64,000 nucleotides of DNA from Streptomyces sp. NBC_00250 (GCF_036192275.1 NZ_CP108088.1:1798001-1862000), one strand, 5' to 3'; shown: positions 43,974-53,445, counted from the first letter of the stretch. A program made the numbers and translations. Notes: a model not told the origin generated them from the sequence alone.

Positions 43974-44329
43974 GCGGTACACGCTGCCGGAGGGGCGTAA
44001 ACGCGCCATCAACGTTCGATCAATGCGACGTTCGCCGCTGTTTGCAAAGCGGCTCGCCGAAGACCTTTGCCGCGCCGCTACGTCCAGGTCGAACGGTTCA
44101 CCGAGGGGGCCGTACGGGAGCTCGACGGCTGACCCCCGTGTGAGGGGAAACCCTCGCCGGTGACGTCCAGGAGCCGGTCGGCCGCCGTCCAGGAGAGGCG
44201 GCGGGCGTGCGCCGCTCGGTACGTCGTGCGTGGGGTATGAACGGCGTGTTTCCTCCCTCGCCCGACCCATGATTCGGCTCCCGCCATGTGGCAGCGTGGA
44301 AGCCCGATCACCCACGGGGAGCGAACCCT
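43974..44329. other. Intergenic region between WhiB-like and IclR genes
   Basis: No gene seen in about 350 bp. The stretch 44008-44036 just upstream of the WhiB-like gene contains two similar elements, AACGTTCGATC and GACGTTCG, that could belong to its promoter or a regulator site. Confidence 0.5.
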
Positions 44330-45121
44330 ATGACGACCGAGGCCGGCATCGTCCGACCCCCGGCGGGCGCCCAGGCGGTCCGCCGTGCACTGGATGTCCT
44401 GCACTGTTTCCACGACAACGGGCCCGACCTGAGCGCCTCCGACCTCGCGCGGCGGCTCGGGCTCTCCACGTCCACCGCGCACCGGCTCGCCCGGACCCTG
44501 CTCGGCGCGGGTTTCCTGGAGCAGGACGCCCGGACCGCCCGCTACCGGCTCGGCCCGGCGATGACGGAGCTGGGACGGCTCTCGTACCACCAGAGGGGGC
44601 TCCACCTGGCCGCGCCCGAGCTGGCCGATCTGGCCGAACGGACGGGCACAACAGCAGACTTGGCCCTGCGCAGCGGTCCGCACGTGGTGATCGTGGCGGG
44701 CGGCTCGGTGACTCCCAAGGTGGGGCTGCGCCGGCCCCGGCACTCGACGGCGCTCGGAAAGGTGCTGCTCGCCTGGCCCCGGGCGGGCGAGGCCGACCCC
44801 CTCTCGCTTCCGCCGTACACCTTCACCGAGCGGACCGTCGGCGAACCTCCCGCTCTCGCCGCCGAGTTGGCACGCATACGGGACGCGGGGTATGCCGTCG
44901 ACGACGGGGAGTCCGCCCACGGGGTGCGGACCGTGGCCGTGCCGGTCCTGGAGCGGGCGGGGCACGCGCGCTTCGCTCTCGCGGTCCGTGCGACCCCGGA
45001 CCTGATCACGGACGCGCGGCTCGACTGGTACCTGGCGCAGGCCCGGTCCTGCGCCCGCGCCCTGGAGGTCCTGTTGCTCGCTCCGGCGGAACGACGCGAC
45101 CCCGGCGAGCGGACCGGGTAG
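44330..45121 (+). CDS. IclR family transcriptional regulator
   Basis: A 263 aa regulator. Winged HTH at about 15-75: RRALDVLHCFHDNGPDLSA then DLARRLGLSTSTAHRLARTL and the wing ARTARYRLGPAM. The effector domain (about 80-250) has LAERTGTTADLALRSG, RPRHSTALGKVLLA and the C-terminal VAVPVLERAGHARFALAV. IclR proteins usually sense aromatic or short organic acids; none of the neighbours shows which. GGGGAG precedes ATG 44330. Confidence 0.9.
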   Translation: MTTEAGIVRPPAGAQAVRRALDVLHCFHDNGPDLSASDLARRLGLSTSTAHRLARTLLGAGFLEQDARTARYRLGPAMTELGRLSYHQRGLHLAAPELADLAERTGTTADLALRSGPHVVIVAGGSVTPKVGLRRPRHSTALGKVLLAWPRAGEADPLSLPPYTFTERTVGEPPALAAELARIRDAGYAVDDGESAHGVRTVAVPVLERAGHARFALAVRATPDLITDARLDWYLAQARSCARALEVLLLAPAERRDPGERTG

Positions 45122-45224
45122 CTCGCGGGCGGCGGCGGACGACCTACGCGGGGCGGGGCGGCGGCAGGGCGGCGGCGGGGTGGTGGGGCGCCGGGGCGGC
45201 AGGGGCGGCGGGCCCGAAAGTTCC

Positions 45225-45238
45225 CGCACGGTCGTGCG
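45225..45238. promoter_or_regulatory. TetR operator candidate at its own promoter
   Basis: CGCACGGTCGTGCG, a perfect 6-bp inverted repeat with GT centre, ending 5 nt before a -10-like TAGGAT (45244-45249). The core ACGGTCGTGC recurs upstream of the convergent hydrolase gene. Confidence 0.6.
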
Positions 45239-45256
45239 TTCAGTAGGATGGGGGCC

Positions 45257-45910
45257 ATGAGCGGCAGCGGGACCAAGACGGACGGGCGCGTCGAGCGCGG
45301 GAACCAGACCCGGCGGCTCGTGCTCGGCCGGACCATGGACATCGCCTCGATCGAGGGGCTCGACGGTCTCTCCCTGGGGCGGATCGCCACCGAGCTGCAG
45401 CTCAGCAAGAGCGGCGTCTTCGCCCTCTTCGGCTCCAAGGAGGAGCTCCAGCTCGCCACGATCAGGGCCGCCGTCGCCGTCTTCGCCGACCACGTCGTCA
45501 CCCCCCTGAAGGACGTGCCGCCGGGCGCCCGGCGCGTGCGCGAGCTGTGCCGGAAGTGGCTCGCGTACTCCTCGGGCCGGGTGTTCGCGGGCGGCTGCTT
45601 CTTCTACGCGGTCACGGCCGAGTTCGACGCCCGTACGGGTCCGGTCCACGACGCCGTCGCACAGACCCGCATCGACTGGACCGCTTACATGGAACGGTCC
45701 CTGACGGAGGCTCAGGCCGTCGGGGACTTCGCCGGGGACCTGGATGTGGAGCAGTTGGCCTTCGAGGTGATCGCCCTCATGGAAGCGGCCAACGCGCAGT
45801 CCGTCCTGCTGGGCGGCACCAGGGCGTACGACCGTGCCGAGCGGGGTATCGCCTCCCGGCTGCGCGCCTCGGCCACGGACCGGGGCCGGGAGGGCCTCGA
45901 CGCCGAGTAG
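45257..45910 (+). CDS. TetR family transcriptional regulator
   Basis: A 217 aa regulator. HTH at about 15-65: RTMDIASIEGLDGLSLGRIA and LQLSKSGVFALFGSKEELQL. The C-terminal domain (TetR_C-like, about 85-200) has CRKWLAYSSGRVFAGGCFFY and LEVEQLAFEVIALM-type helices. TAGGAT lies 7 nt before the ATG, which suggests a leaderless transcript. Its 3' end faces the alpha/beta hydrolase gene 20 bp away, and the two promoters share an operator-like sequence, so it probably represses both. Confidence 0.9.
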   Translation: MSGSGTKTDGRVERGNQTRRLVLGRTMDIASIEGLDGLSLGRIATELQLSKSGVFALFGSKEELQLATIRAAVAVFADHVVTPLKDVPPGARRVRELCRKWLAYSSGRVFAGGCFFYAVTAEFDARTGPVHDAVAQTRIDWTAYMERSLTEAQAVGDFAGDLDVEQLAFEVIALMEAANAQSVLLGGTRAYDRAERGIASRLRASATDRGREGLDAE

Positions 45911-45930
45911 CACCCCCCTCCCCGCCTCCC

Positions 45931-46815
45931 TCAGCCCGCGGCCACCCGCCGCTCCGACGGTTCGCCCGCAGGCGCCGTCAGGAATGCCACCGCCTCCGCC
46001 ACGACGGCCGGGTCGCGCAGGATGCGGCGGTGGCCGAGCCCCCGGGTTTCGACGAGCCGGGCCCGGTCGCCATGGGCTCGCGCGAGCCGCCGCGACTGGA
46101 CTGGCGGCACCATGTCGTCGCTCTCGTCGTGGAACAGCAGGACGGGCGCGCCGAGTTCACCGGCGGCACGGTCCGCGTCGAAGCGGTCCCAGATGCCGGG
46201 CTCATCGGGCGCGAGCCGCCGCTCCACGTGGCCGCGCATGCACCGGACGATCCGTTCGTCCACGCCGAGCCCCGCCTGGAAGCCCTTGACCAGCATGCCG
46301 AAGGAGCCGACGCCGCCGAGTCCGACGAAGCGGGCCGTACGGACGCCGTCCCGGAGGGCGAAGAGAGAGGCGAGGACGCCGAACGAGTGGGCGACGACGG
46401 CGTCGAAGTCGCCGTGCCGGGCATGCAACTCCCGGATGATCTCCCGGTATTCGACGATGTTGCCGGCCCGCCCCGGGGAATCGCCATGGCCGGGCGCGTC
46501 GAAGGCGACGGGGCTGTAGCCGCGGGCGAGCAACGGTTCCGCGAAGGCGGTGAGCCGCGAGGCGCGCGAGGACCAGCCGTGGACGAGCAGGACGGGTCGG
46601 CGGCCGTCACCCCAGGAGTACGTGACGACGTCCTTGCCCCGGACCTGGAGGTGCCCGGTCCGGGCGGCGGCGAAGAGCGCCTGCTCCTCGGGCTTCACCC
46701 GTGCTCGGCCGAGCGGGCGGACGAAGAGACGGAAGGCCCAGCGGCCGGCCGCTCCGGGGGCGACCCGGGCGGTGGCGTTCAGGGCGGTGCGGATGAGCGG
46801 AGCCATCGGGTACAT
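45931..46815 (-). CDS. Alpha/beta hydrolase
   Basis: A 294 aa alpha/beta-hydrolase-fold protein. The oxyanion motif is VLLVHGWSSRAS, the nucleophile Ser lies in VVAHSFGVLASL, the acid is probably in LFHDESDDMVP and the His in GLGHRRIL. A 45-aa N-terminal extension has weak amphipathic character but no clear signal peptide. The substrate is unknown; esterase or lipase activity is likely. GAGGAGA precedes ATG 46815. It is regulated with the neighbouring TetR gene if the shared operator is real. Confidence 0.9.
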   Translation of the reverse strand: MYPMAPLIRTALNATARVAPGAAGRWAFRLFVRPLGRARVKPEEQALFAAARTGHLQVRGKDVVTYSWGDGRRPVLLVHGWSSRASRLTAFAEPLLARGYSPVAFDAPGHGDSPGRAGNIVEYREIIRELHARHGDFDAVVAHSFGVLASLFALRDGVRTARFVGLGGVGSFGMLVKGFQAGLGVDERIVRCMRGHVERRLAPDEPGIWDRFDADRAAGELGAPVLLFHDESDDMVPPVQSRRLARAHGDRARLVETRGLGHRRILRDPAVVAEAVAFLTAPAGEPSERRVAAG

Positions 46816-46871
46816 GCCGGGTTCTCCTCGGTCGTCCTGGGTCCTGGGTTTACGTCCTTGGACCTACAAAA

Positions 46872-46892
46872 ATGCTAGCACGACCGTTCGTG
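46872..46892 (-). promoter_or_regulatory. Promoter and TetR operator candidate of the hydrolase gene
   Basis: TAGCAT (46877 down to 46872, minus strand) is a plausible -10. Immediately upstream lies CACGACCGTTCGTG (46879-46892), an inverted repeat CACGA/TCGTG. On the minus strand the core ACGGTCGTGC (46887 to 46878) is identical to that at 45228-45237. Confidence 0.6.
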
Positions 46893-47026
46893 TTGTTTTA
46901 GTCTCGAAAAGGGGTGGCCCGGTGCCCACCCGGAAGCACCGGGCCACCTCCGCCCCGCCGGCCCGACCATCCAGGCCGACCCTCAAGCCCGACCGGCCGA
47001 CCGGCCGATCCATCCGATCCGCCCGG

Positions 47027-48061
47027 TCACTCCGCCTCGTCCGCCGGCTCCTTCTTCGCCCGGCTCGGCTGCACCCTCTTCGGCTCGCCCGGCATCTTCG
47101 GATACTCCGGCGGATAGGGCAGGTCCCCGAGGCCGTGGTCCGCCTCGTCCCGCCTGGCCAGTTCGAGCAGGGACTCCAGGCTGAACCGCTCCTCGTCCAT
47201 GCCGGCGTGGACGTCGCCCACTTCGGCGTACCGGACCGGCATCGTCCTGATGTCGAAGTCCAGCGGCACGGCGTCGTCGATCTCGTCCCACCGCAGGGGC
47301 GCCGACACGGGGGCGTGCGGTCGCGGGCGTACGGAGTAGGCGGAGGCGATCGTGCGGTCCCGGGCGGTCTGGTTGTAGTCGACGAAGATCCGCTCGCCGC
47401 GCTCCTCCTTCCACCACTTGATGGTGACCTGATCCGGCATCCGCCGCTCCAGCTCCCGGCCGCAGGCGATAGCCGCACGCCTGACCTGCGTAAACGTCCA
47501 GTCGGGCAGGATCGGCACGAAGACGTGGAGCCCTCGTCCGCCGGAGGTCTTCGGCCAGCCGCGCAGCCCGTGCTCGTCGAGGACCGCATGCAGCTCATGG
47601 GCGGCGCGGACGGCGTCCGAGTAGTCGGTGCCGGGCTGCGGATCGAGGTCGATGCGGAGCTCGTCGGGGTGGTCGGTGTCCTCCCGCCGTACCGGCCAGG
47701 GATGGAACGTGACGGCGCCGAGGTTGGCTGCCCAGAGCACGGCCGCGGGTTCGGTGGGGCACATCTCGTCGGCCGACCGGCCGCTGGGGAAGGTGATGTG
47801 GGCCGTCGGGATCCAGTCGGGCAGGTACTTCGGGGCGCGCTTCTGGAAGAACGACTCGCCGGTCACCCCGTCGGGGTAGCGCTCCAGAGTGGTGGGGCGG
47901 TCGCGCAGGGCGCGCGTGATGCCGTCACCCACGGCCAGGTAGTAGCTGACCATGTCGAGCTTGGTGTAGCCGGGTTCGGGGAAGTACACCTTGTCCGGAT
48001 TGGACACGCGTACGGTCCGGTCGCCGACTTCCAGTTCCACCGCTGCCGCCTTGCCTGCCAT
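47027..48061 (-). CDS. LigD-type primase-polymerase domain protein (PolDom)
   Basis: A 344 aa stand-alone archaeo-eukaryotic-primase-type polymerase domain as found in bacterial NHEJ LigD. Catalytic motifs: LRIDLDPQPG (two Asp), TSGGRGLHVFVP (His) and ERIFVDYNQ (third Asp). SNPDKVYFPEPGYTKLD is the family's N-terminal signature and PLDFDIRTM the C-terminal one. It adds nucleotides to repair gaps and breaks. It is divergent from a LigC-type ligase with 52 bp between starts, so the pair is probably coexpressed. The start is at MAGKAAAVE (48061). Confidence 0.92.
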   Translation of the reverse strand: MAGKAAAVELEVGDRTVRVSNPDKVYFPEPGYTKLDMVSYYLAVGDGITRALRDRPTTLERYPDGVTGESFFQKRAPKYLPDWIPTAHITFPSGRSADEMCPTEPAAVLWAANLGAVTFHPWPVRREDTDHPDELRIDLDPQPGTDYSDAVRAAHELHAVLDEHGLRGWPKTSGGRGLHVFVPILPDWTFTQVRRAAIACGRELERRMPDQVTIKWWKEERGERIFVDYNQTARDRTIASAYSVRPRPHAPVSAPLRWDEIDDAVPLDFDIRTMPVRYAEVGDVHAGMDEERFSLESLLELARRDEADHGLGDLPYPPEYPKMPGEPKRVQPSRAKKEPADEAE

Positions 48062-48113
48062 GCCGGTCAGCCTAGGGCTCGCCGACAAGTCCCGCATACC
48101 GGACAATCGCCCC

Positions 48114-49172
48114 ATGGATCTTCCGGTGATGCCGCCCGTGAAACCGATGCTCGCCAAGTCGGTCAAGCGGATCCCGCCCGGGATGCAGTACGAGGCGAAG
48201 TGGGACGGCTTCCGCGCGATCGTGCACCGCGACGGGCCGGAGCTCGTCATCGGCAGCCGCACCGGCAAGCCCCTCACCCGCTACTTCCCCGAGCTGGTCG
48301 AGGGGCTCGCCGCCCGGCTGCCGGAGCGCTGTGTGGTCGACGGCGAGATCGTCATCGAGCACGGCGGCCACCTCGACTTCGACCGGCTCAGCGAGCGGAT
48401 CCATCCGGCCGACTCCCGGGTCCGCATGCTGGCGGAGACGACCCCGGCGCTGTTCGTGGCCTTCGACCTGCTCGCGCTCGGCGACACCTCGCTGCTCGAC
48501 ACCCCGCTGAGCGAGCGCCGGGAGGCCCTGGAGCGGATGCTCGACGGGGTCGACACGCCGCTCCATCTGGCCCCGGCGACCCGGGACGCCGAGCAGGCCG
48601 CCCGCTGGTTCGAGCAGTACGAGGGGGCGGGCCTCGACGGGGTGATCGCCAAGCCGCTCGACCTGCCGTACCGGCCGGACGCCCGTCTGATGTACAAGAT
48701 CAAGCACGAGCGGACGGCCGACGTCGTGGTGGCCGGCTACCGCTTCCACAAGAGCGGCCCGGTGGTCGGCTCGCTGCTCCTCGGCCTGTACGACGACAAG
48801 GGCGCCCTCCAGCACGTCGGGGTGTGCGCGGCCTTCACCGCGCAGCGGCGGGCCGAGCTGATCGAGGAGCTGGAGCCGCTGCGGATGGACCCTCCGGACG
48901 GGCACCCGTGGGCGGCCTGGGCGGAGGAGGCCGCGCACGCGGGGGCGCGGCTGCCCGGTGCGCCGAGCCGCTGGTCGGGGAAGAAGGACCTTTCGTGGGT
49001 GGCGCTACGGCCCGAGCGGGTCTGCGAGGTGGGGTACGACCACATGGAGGGCGACCGCTTCCGGCACACGGCGCAGTTCAAACGGTGGCGCCCGGACCGG
49101 GCTCCGGAGTCCTGCGGGTACGAGCAGCTGGACGAGCCCGTCTCGTACGACCTGTCCGAGATCCTGACGTAG
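48114..49172 (+). CDS. ligC: ATP-dependent DNA ligase (LigC-type)
   Basis: A 352 aa ligase. Motif I is EAKWDGFRAI with the adenylated Lys, motif III is LFVAFDLLALG, motif IV DGVIAKPLDLPYRP, motif V MYKIKHERTADVVV. The OB-fold C-terminus (about 215-352) ends with RHTAQFKRWRPDR. Lacking nuclease and primase domains, it matches mycobacterial LigC, which seals nicks in gap repair with a PolDom partner. That partner is encoded divergently 52 bp away. Confidence 0.93.
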   Translation: MDLPVMPPVKPMLAKSVKRIPPGMQYEAKWDGFRAIVHRDGPELVIGSRTGKPLTRYFPELVEGLAARLPERCVVDGEIVIEHGGHLDFDRLSERIHPADSRVRMLAETTPALFVAFDLLALGDTSLLDTPLSERREALERMLDGVDTPLHLAPATRDAEQAARWFEQYEGAGLDGVIAKPLDLPYRPDARLMYKIKHERTADVVVAGYRFHKSGPVVGSLLLGLYDDKGALQHVGVCAAFTAQRRAELIEELEPLRMDPPDGHPWAAWAEEAAHAGARLPGAPSRWSGKKDLSWVALRPERVCEVGYDHMEGDRFRHTAQFKRWRPDRAPESCGYEQLDEPVSYDLSEILT

Positions 49173-49527
49173 CGTCCGGACCGTGTCCGGAGGACGCCGA
49201 TCCGCCGAGTGAGATGCTTCACATTCGACGAGCGCCCCGTCGGCCCCAACACCCCTCTGTCGAGCACGCGTTCGTCGTACGTACGGGCGATACGCAGGGA
49301 CGGTGAACAATCCCTTGGCGACCGCCCGGGCCCGTACCTGCGAGAACGCCCCCGGCCGCACCCGGCGGCCGTACCCGCTCGCCCGCCCGGGTACCCCCGA
49401 GCGCCTCCGGAGCGCCGTCGCGTCGTTGCCCCACCGCGACATCGCCGTGCCGGAACCCGTACGGCGATCCGGTACGTATGGAGAGCAGACCCTTCCGTAC
49501 GCTTCCCGGACCCACTAGGACTGACCC
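49173..49527. other. Intergenic region after ligC
   Basis: About 355 bp with no convincing gene. Overlapping open frames are Arg/Pro-rich and lack a start with ribosome-binding site. CGTCCGGACCGTGTCCGGA just after ligC could form a weak hairpin. Confidence 0.5.
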
Positions 49528-49779
49528 GTGATCACCTCACCCTCGCGCCTCGTACCCGTCCCGATCCCCGACCGTGTCGCCGCGCTGATCGGCTCCTGCC
49601 TGCCGCTGCACGTCCTCCAGGCCGAGGTCGACGCGGACTGCGCGGCGCGCGAGGTGTACCGCTTCCGGGGACCCCTGTGCGCGGAGGACCGGGCGGACCG
49701 TGAGCACGCCCTCGCCGCGCTCGCACGTGCCAACAAGATCCTCGCCAAGCACCACCCGAAGCTGCCGGTCACACCCTGA
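49528..49779 (+). CDS. Small hypothetical protein
   Basis: An 83 aa soluble protein starting with GTG 49528. Sequence features: [35 protein letters not shown] and a basic helical end [18 protein letters not shown]. Three cysteines, no membrane segment. I do not recognise it; it is coded by typical codon usage and has a stop shortly before the MFS gene, with 86 bp between, so it might be cotranscribed. Confidence 0.6.
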   Translation: MITSPSRLVPVPIPDRVAALIGSCLPLHVLQAEVDADCAAREVYRFRGPLCAEDRADREHALAALARANKILAKHHPKLPVTP

Positions 49780-49865
49780 CGGTCCGGCCGGACCACGCCT
49801 CACCGGTCCGCCCGTTCGGCCGTCCCCCGCATGCACCCGGTCGGGGCCGATGTGACGCTGCGAGA

Positions 49866-51986
49866 GTGACCACGACCAGCGACGCAGCGCCCGCGCCCCC
49901 GGCCCCGGCCGCCACCGAGCCACCCGTGCTCGACCGCCGCCGCCGCAACATCGTCTTCGGCACGATCATGCTGGGTGTCCTCCTCGCCGCGCTCGACCAG
50001 ACGATCGTCGGCACCGCCCTGCCCACGATCGTCTCGGATCTCGGCGGCGCCGCCCACATGTCGTGGGTGGTCACCGCATACCTGCTCGCCGAGACGGTCG
50101 CGACCGCCCTCGTCGGCAAGTTCGGCGATCTCTTCGGCCGCAAGGTGATCTTCCAGATCTCGGCGATCGTCTTCATCACCGGCTCGTTCCTCTGCGGACT
50201 CGCCACCAACATGACGCTGCTGATCGTCTGGCGCGGCCTCCAGGGCATCGGCGCGGGCGGCCTGATGGTCACCTCGATGGCGCTCATCGCCGATGTGATC
50301 CCGCTGCGCGAACGCGGCAAGTACCAGGGTGCGATCGGGGCCGTGTTCGGGGTCGCCACCGTCATCGGCCCGCTGCTCGGCGGTCTGTTCACCGACCACC
50401 TCACCTGGCGCTGGGCCTTCTACGTCAACGTGCCCATCGCGATCCTGGTCGTCATCGCCGCCGCCCGCACGATCCCCTCCGTACGCTCGGCGAGCAAGCC
50501 GATCATCGACTACGCGGGCATCGCGCTGGTCGCCGCCGGAGCCAGCGCCCTGATCCTGGCGACCAGTTGGGGCGGCAACGAGTACGCCTGGACGTCCGGG
50601 GTCATCATCGGCCTCTTCGCCGGCGGTGTCCTCGCGCTCGCCCTGTTCTGCTGGGTGGAGACCCGCGCGGCCGAACCCATGCTGCCCATGCGGCTGTTCG
50701 GCAATCCGGTCTTCACCGTCTGCTCCGTGCTGAGCTTCGTCGTCGGCTTCGCCATGCTCGGCGCGATGACGTTCCTGCCGACATACCTCCAGTACGTCGA
50801 CGGGGACTCGGCGACGGTCTCCGGCATCCGCACCCTCCCCATGGTCATCGGTCTGCTCATCGCCTCCGTCTTCAGCGGCAACGTGGTCAGCAAGACGGGC
50901 CACTACCGGATCTTCCCGATCGTCGGCTGCCTGGTGATGGGCATCGGCCTCTATCTCCTGTCGCTGATGGAACCGGGGACCGACACCTGGCTCGCGTCGC
51001 TGTACATGTTCGTGCTCGGCGTAGGCATCGGCCTGTGCATGCAGGTCCTCACCATCGCCGTGCAGAACACCGTCGACTACGCCGACCTCGGCACCGCCAC
51101 CTCCGGCGTCACCTTCTTCCGCACCCTCGGCAGCTCCTTCGGCACCGCCGTCTTCGGCACGATCTACGTCAACTCCCTCACCCCCAACCTCCGGGCCGGG
51201 GTCGCGGAGGCCTCCGCCATCGCCGCCAGCCTGGGCCTGGACCCGTCGGAGGTCGCACAGGCGGCGCAGAGCCCGGACGGCGTGCACGGCCTGCCGGAGC
51301 AGGTGGCGGAACCCATCGTCAACGCCTACGCCGACACCCTCCACACCGTCTTCCTCTGGACGGTGCCGGTCGCCGCCGTCGGCTTCGTCGTCGCGCTCTT
51401 CCTCAAGCAGGTGACGCTCCGCGACTCGGCGCGCGCCGCCGCACCCGACATGGGTGAGGGCTTCTCCGCGCCCACCTCGTCGGGTGACTCCGCACAGCAC
51501 CTGGAACTGGTCGTGGGCAGGATCATGCGCCGGATCGACCTCGCCACCGCACGGCGGATCCTCGACGACTCGGACACACGGCTCGACACGGCCGGGGCGT
51601 GGGCGGTGATGCAGGTCGAGCTCTACACGCGGACGGTCGGCCACGCGAGCCTGGGACTGATCTCGGCGGGGCGCCGGGTCCCGCCCGAAGTGCTGCTGCC
51701 GGTCTTCGACCGGATGGTCGACGAGGGCTTCCTGACCCGTGACGGCCATCTGCTCTCCCACACCCCGGCGGGCAAGCGCGAGGCGGACGTGATCACGCAC
51801 GCGTGGGGCGACTGGCTCTCGGACCGCGTCGAGCAGGAGAGCGGTCGGCCCAGCGGCCCCGAACTGCGGGTGGCGACGGACGCCATCGCCAAGAAGGTCG
51901 TCGCCGAGGACCTCGCGAACGGCCTCCCCGACCGCTCGCCCGACAGCGACGGCGGCCGCGCACTGAGCCGGACCGCCGGCGTCTGA
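49866..51986 (+). CDS. DHA2 family MFS exporter with C-terminal winged-helix-like domain
   Basis: A 706 aa EmrB/QacA-type drug:H+ antiporter. Fourteen membrane helices cover about 20-520; motif [19 protein letters not shown] near residue 40 and [10 protein letters not shown] (motif A) are clear. Beyond residue 520 the protein carries about 185 extra cytosolic residues: [40 protein letters not shown] and [20 protein letters not shown], which reads like a winged-helix (MarR-like) domain. Usual family members stop near 510-550 aa. The tail may sense substrate or be a structural partner. Confidence 0.9.
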   Translation: MTTTSDAAPAPPAPAATEPPVLDRRRRNIVFGTIMLGVLLAALDQTIVGTALPTIVSDLGGAAHMSWVVTAYLLAETVATALVGKFGDLFGRKVIFQISAIVFITGSFLCGLATNMTLLIVWRGLQGIGAGGLMVTSMALIADVIPLRERGKYQGAIGAVFGVATVIGPLLGGLFTDHLTWRWAFYVNVPIAILVVIAAARTIPSVRSASKPIIDYAGIALVAAGASALILATSWGGNEYAWTSGVIIGLFAGGVLALALFCWVETRAAEPMLPMRLFGNPVFTVCSVLSFVVGFAMLGAMTFLPTYLQYVDGDSATVSGIRTLPMVIGLLIASVFSGNVVSKTGHYRIFPIVGCLVMGIGLYLLSLMEPGTDTWLASLYMFVLGVGIGLCMQVLTIAVQNTVDYADLGTATSGVTFFRTLGSSFGTAVFGTIYVNSLTPNLRAGVAEASAIAASLGLDPSEVAQAAQSPDGVHGLPEQVAEPIVNAYADTLHTVFLWTVPVAAVGFVVALFLKQVTLRDSARAAAPDMGEGFSAPTSSGDSAQHLELVVGRIMRRIDLATARRILDDSDTRLDTAGAWAVMQVELYTRTVGHASLGLISAGRRVPPEVLLPVFDRMVDEGFLTRDGHLLSHTPAGKREADVITHAWGDWLSDRVEQESGRPSGPELRVATDAIAKKVVAEDLANGLPDRSPDSDGGRALSRTAGV

Positions 51987-52036
51987 CCGCCGACGCCCAG
52001 AAGCCGACCGTGCGGATTCTGCTTGCACCAGCCGCA

Positions 52037-52065
52037 GGTATACGCCCTATACTTTTGCGTATGCC
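52037..52065. promoter_or_regulatory. Promoter and operator-like palindrome of the DUF4386-TetR operon
   Basis: GGTATACGC (52037-52045) and GCGTATGCC (52057-52065) form an 8-of-9 inverted repeat. TATACT (52048-52053) sits between them, 7 nt before the ATG. A repressor bound here would cover both -10 and start codon. Confidence 0.6.
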
Positions 52066-52759
52066 ATATACAACATCGCGCACGGACGGCTTATCCCTGC
52101 GGAAGTCCACCGGAACAGCCGGCGTGGCGTTCACGGTCCTGCAGGTCATCGAGGTGCCGCTCTACTTCGTCCACGACGGGGCACCGCCCGACTCCGACGT
52201 GCTGACCCGCATCATGCTCAGCCTCGTCGTGCTCACCCTGCTCCTGGGCTTCACCACCGGGCTCCGCGAGCTCGTCCGCCGGGCGGACCCGGCCTGCGGC
52301 TGGGTCGCGGACCTCGCCCACGGCGCGGCACTGGCCTACATCGCGGTCACCTTCGTCGCGCACTCCCTGCAGGCCGGGGAGGTGATCGCCGCCGAGGAGC
52401 CGGTCGATCCGACGATCACCGCCGAGGGCTCCTATCTGCTGTACGGCTCGATCGGGCGCATTCTCACCGCGGTGTTCCTGGCGGCCGCCGGGTACGCCGC
52501 CGTCCGGTCCGGACTGCTGTCGCGGTGGGCCGCCCGATCCGCCTACGCCATCGCCCTGATCAATCTCGCATTCGTCCCGTCGCTGTATTTCGGAAACGAC
52601 ACCGGACAGTTCTTCAGCGCCAATGGCTGGGGCACGACGGCGACCATCGCCAGCCTCTATGCCTACTGGGTCCTCGCGGTCGGCATCGCGCTGCTCCGTC
52701 ACCGTTACGCCCGCCACTATGCTGGCCAACCGGGATCGGCCTCGGAGAATCGGCGGTAG
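52061..52759 (+). CDS. DUF4386-type membrane protein
   Basis: A 232 aa protein with six predicted membrane helices, for example VAFTVLQVIEVPLYFVHD, IMLSLVVLTLLLGFTTG, AALAYIAVTFVAH, ILTAVFLAAAGYAAV and TIASLYAYWVLAVGIALL. Family function is unknown. A TTA codon at residue 11 and low-GC codons at the start (MPYTTSRTDG) are unusual for the region; TTA makes translation dependent on the bldA tRNA. The start is leaderless-type with TATACT before it. A TetR gene begins 3 nt after the stop. Confidence 0.85.
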   Translation: MPYTTSRTDGLSLRKSTGTAGVAFTVLQVIEVPLYFVHDGAPPDSDVLTRIMLSLVVLTLLLGFTTGLRELVRRADPACGWVADLAHGAALAYIAVTFVAHSLQAGEVIAAEEPVDPTITAEGSYLLYGSIGRILTAVFLAAAGYAAVRSGLLSRWAARSAYAIALINLAFVPSLYFGNDTGQFFSANGWGTTATIASLYAYWVLAVGIALLRHRYARHYAGQPGSASENRR

Positions 52760-52761
52760 AA

Positions 52762-53445
52762 GTGTCAGCGGACAAGAGCGCGGCGGCTACCTTCCGACTC
52801 CTCTGGAAGACGCGGCAGAACGCTCGGTCCGCCCTCGGCGTCGACAGCATCGTCGAGGCCGCCATCGCGCTGGCCGACGCCGAGGGCCTGGGCGCGGTGT
52901 CGATGCAGCGGGTCGCCGGCGAACTCGGCTACACCGCGATGGCCCTGTACCGGCACGTCCCGGGGAAGGACCAGCTCGTCGCCCTCATGGTCGACCGCGC
53001 TCAAGGCCTGCCCCCGGCGGATTCGGGCAGGGAGTGGCGCACCGAGATCCTGAACTGGGCCGACGCGGCCTGGGACTTCTACCTCGCCCACCCCTGGATG
53101 CTGCGCGTGGCGACCACCGGCGCCCCGACAGGTCCCCACGAACTGGCCTGGTTCGAGGCCCTTCTGCGGCCTCTGGCCCAGTCCGGCCTCGCGGCCGAGA
53201 ACCTGGTCGCCACCGCCATGTTCATCTCCAGCGCCGTCCGCGACCTGGCCCGGATCGCCGCCGAGATCGTCCCGTCCGGCTCCGAATACGGGAACCTGCT
53301 CGCCCAGGTCATCCAGCCCGGCCAGTTCCCCACTCTCGCGTCCCTCATGACATCAGGCGTCGTGGAGGACGACGGCGACGTCAGACCCGCCCTCGAATTC
53401 GGCCTGAGTCTCGTCCTCGACGGCCTCAAGACCCGGACTTCGTGA
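52762..53445 (+). CDS. TetR family transcriptional regulator
   Basis: A 227 aa regulator. HTH at about 30-75: VDSIVEAAIALADAEGLGA, SMQRVAGELGYTAMALYRH. The C-terminal domain (VPGKDQLVALM to ISSAVRDLARIAAEIV) is of the TetR_C_1-like tetracycline-repressor group. GTG 52762 follows the DUF4386 stop by 2 nt, so the pair is cotranscribed and the regulator probably represses its own operon through the palindrome at 52037-52065. The 3' end touches a transposase remnant. Confidence 0.9.
   Translation: MSADKSAAATFRLLWKTRQNARSALGVDSIVEAAIALADAEGLGAVSMQRVAGELGYTAMALYRHVPGKDQLVALMVDRAQGLPPADSGREWRTEILNWADAAWDFYLAHPWMLRVATTGAPTGPHELAWFEALLRPLAQSGLAAENLVATAMFISSAVRDLARIAAEIVPSGSEYGNLLAQVIQPGQFPTLASLMTSGVVEDDGDVRPALEFGLSLVLDGLKTRTS

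Noticed and set aside
49173..49527. Coding region between ligC and the 83-aa gene
   Set aside because: All open frames are rich in Arg and Pro and have no ribosome-binding site or homology I can recognise.
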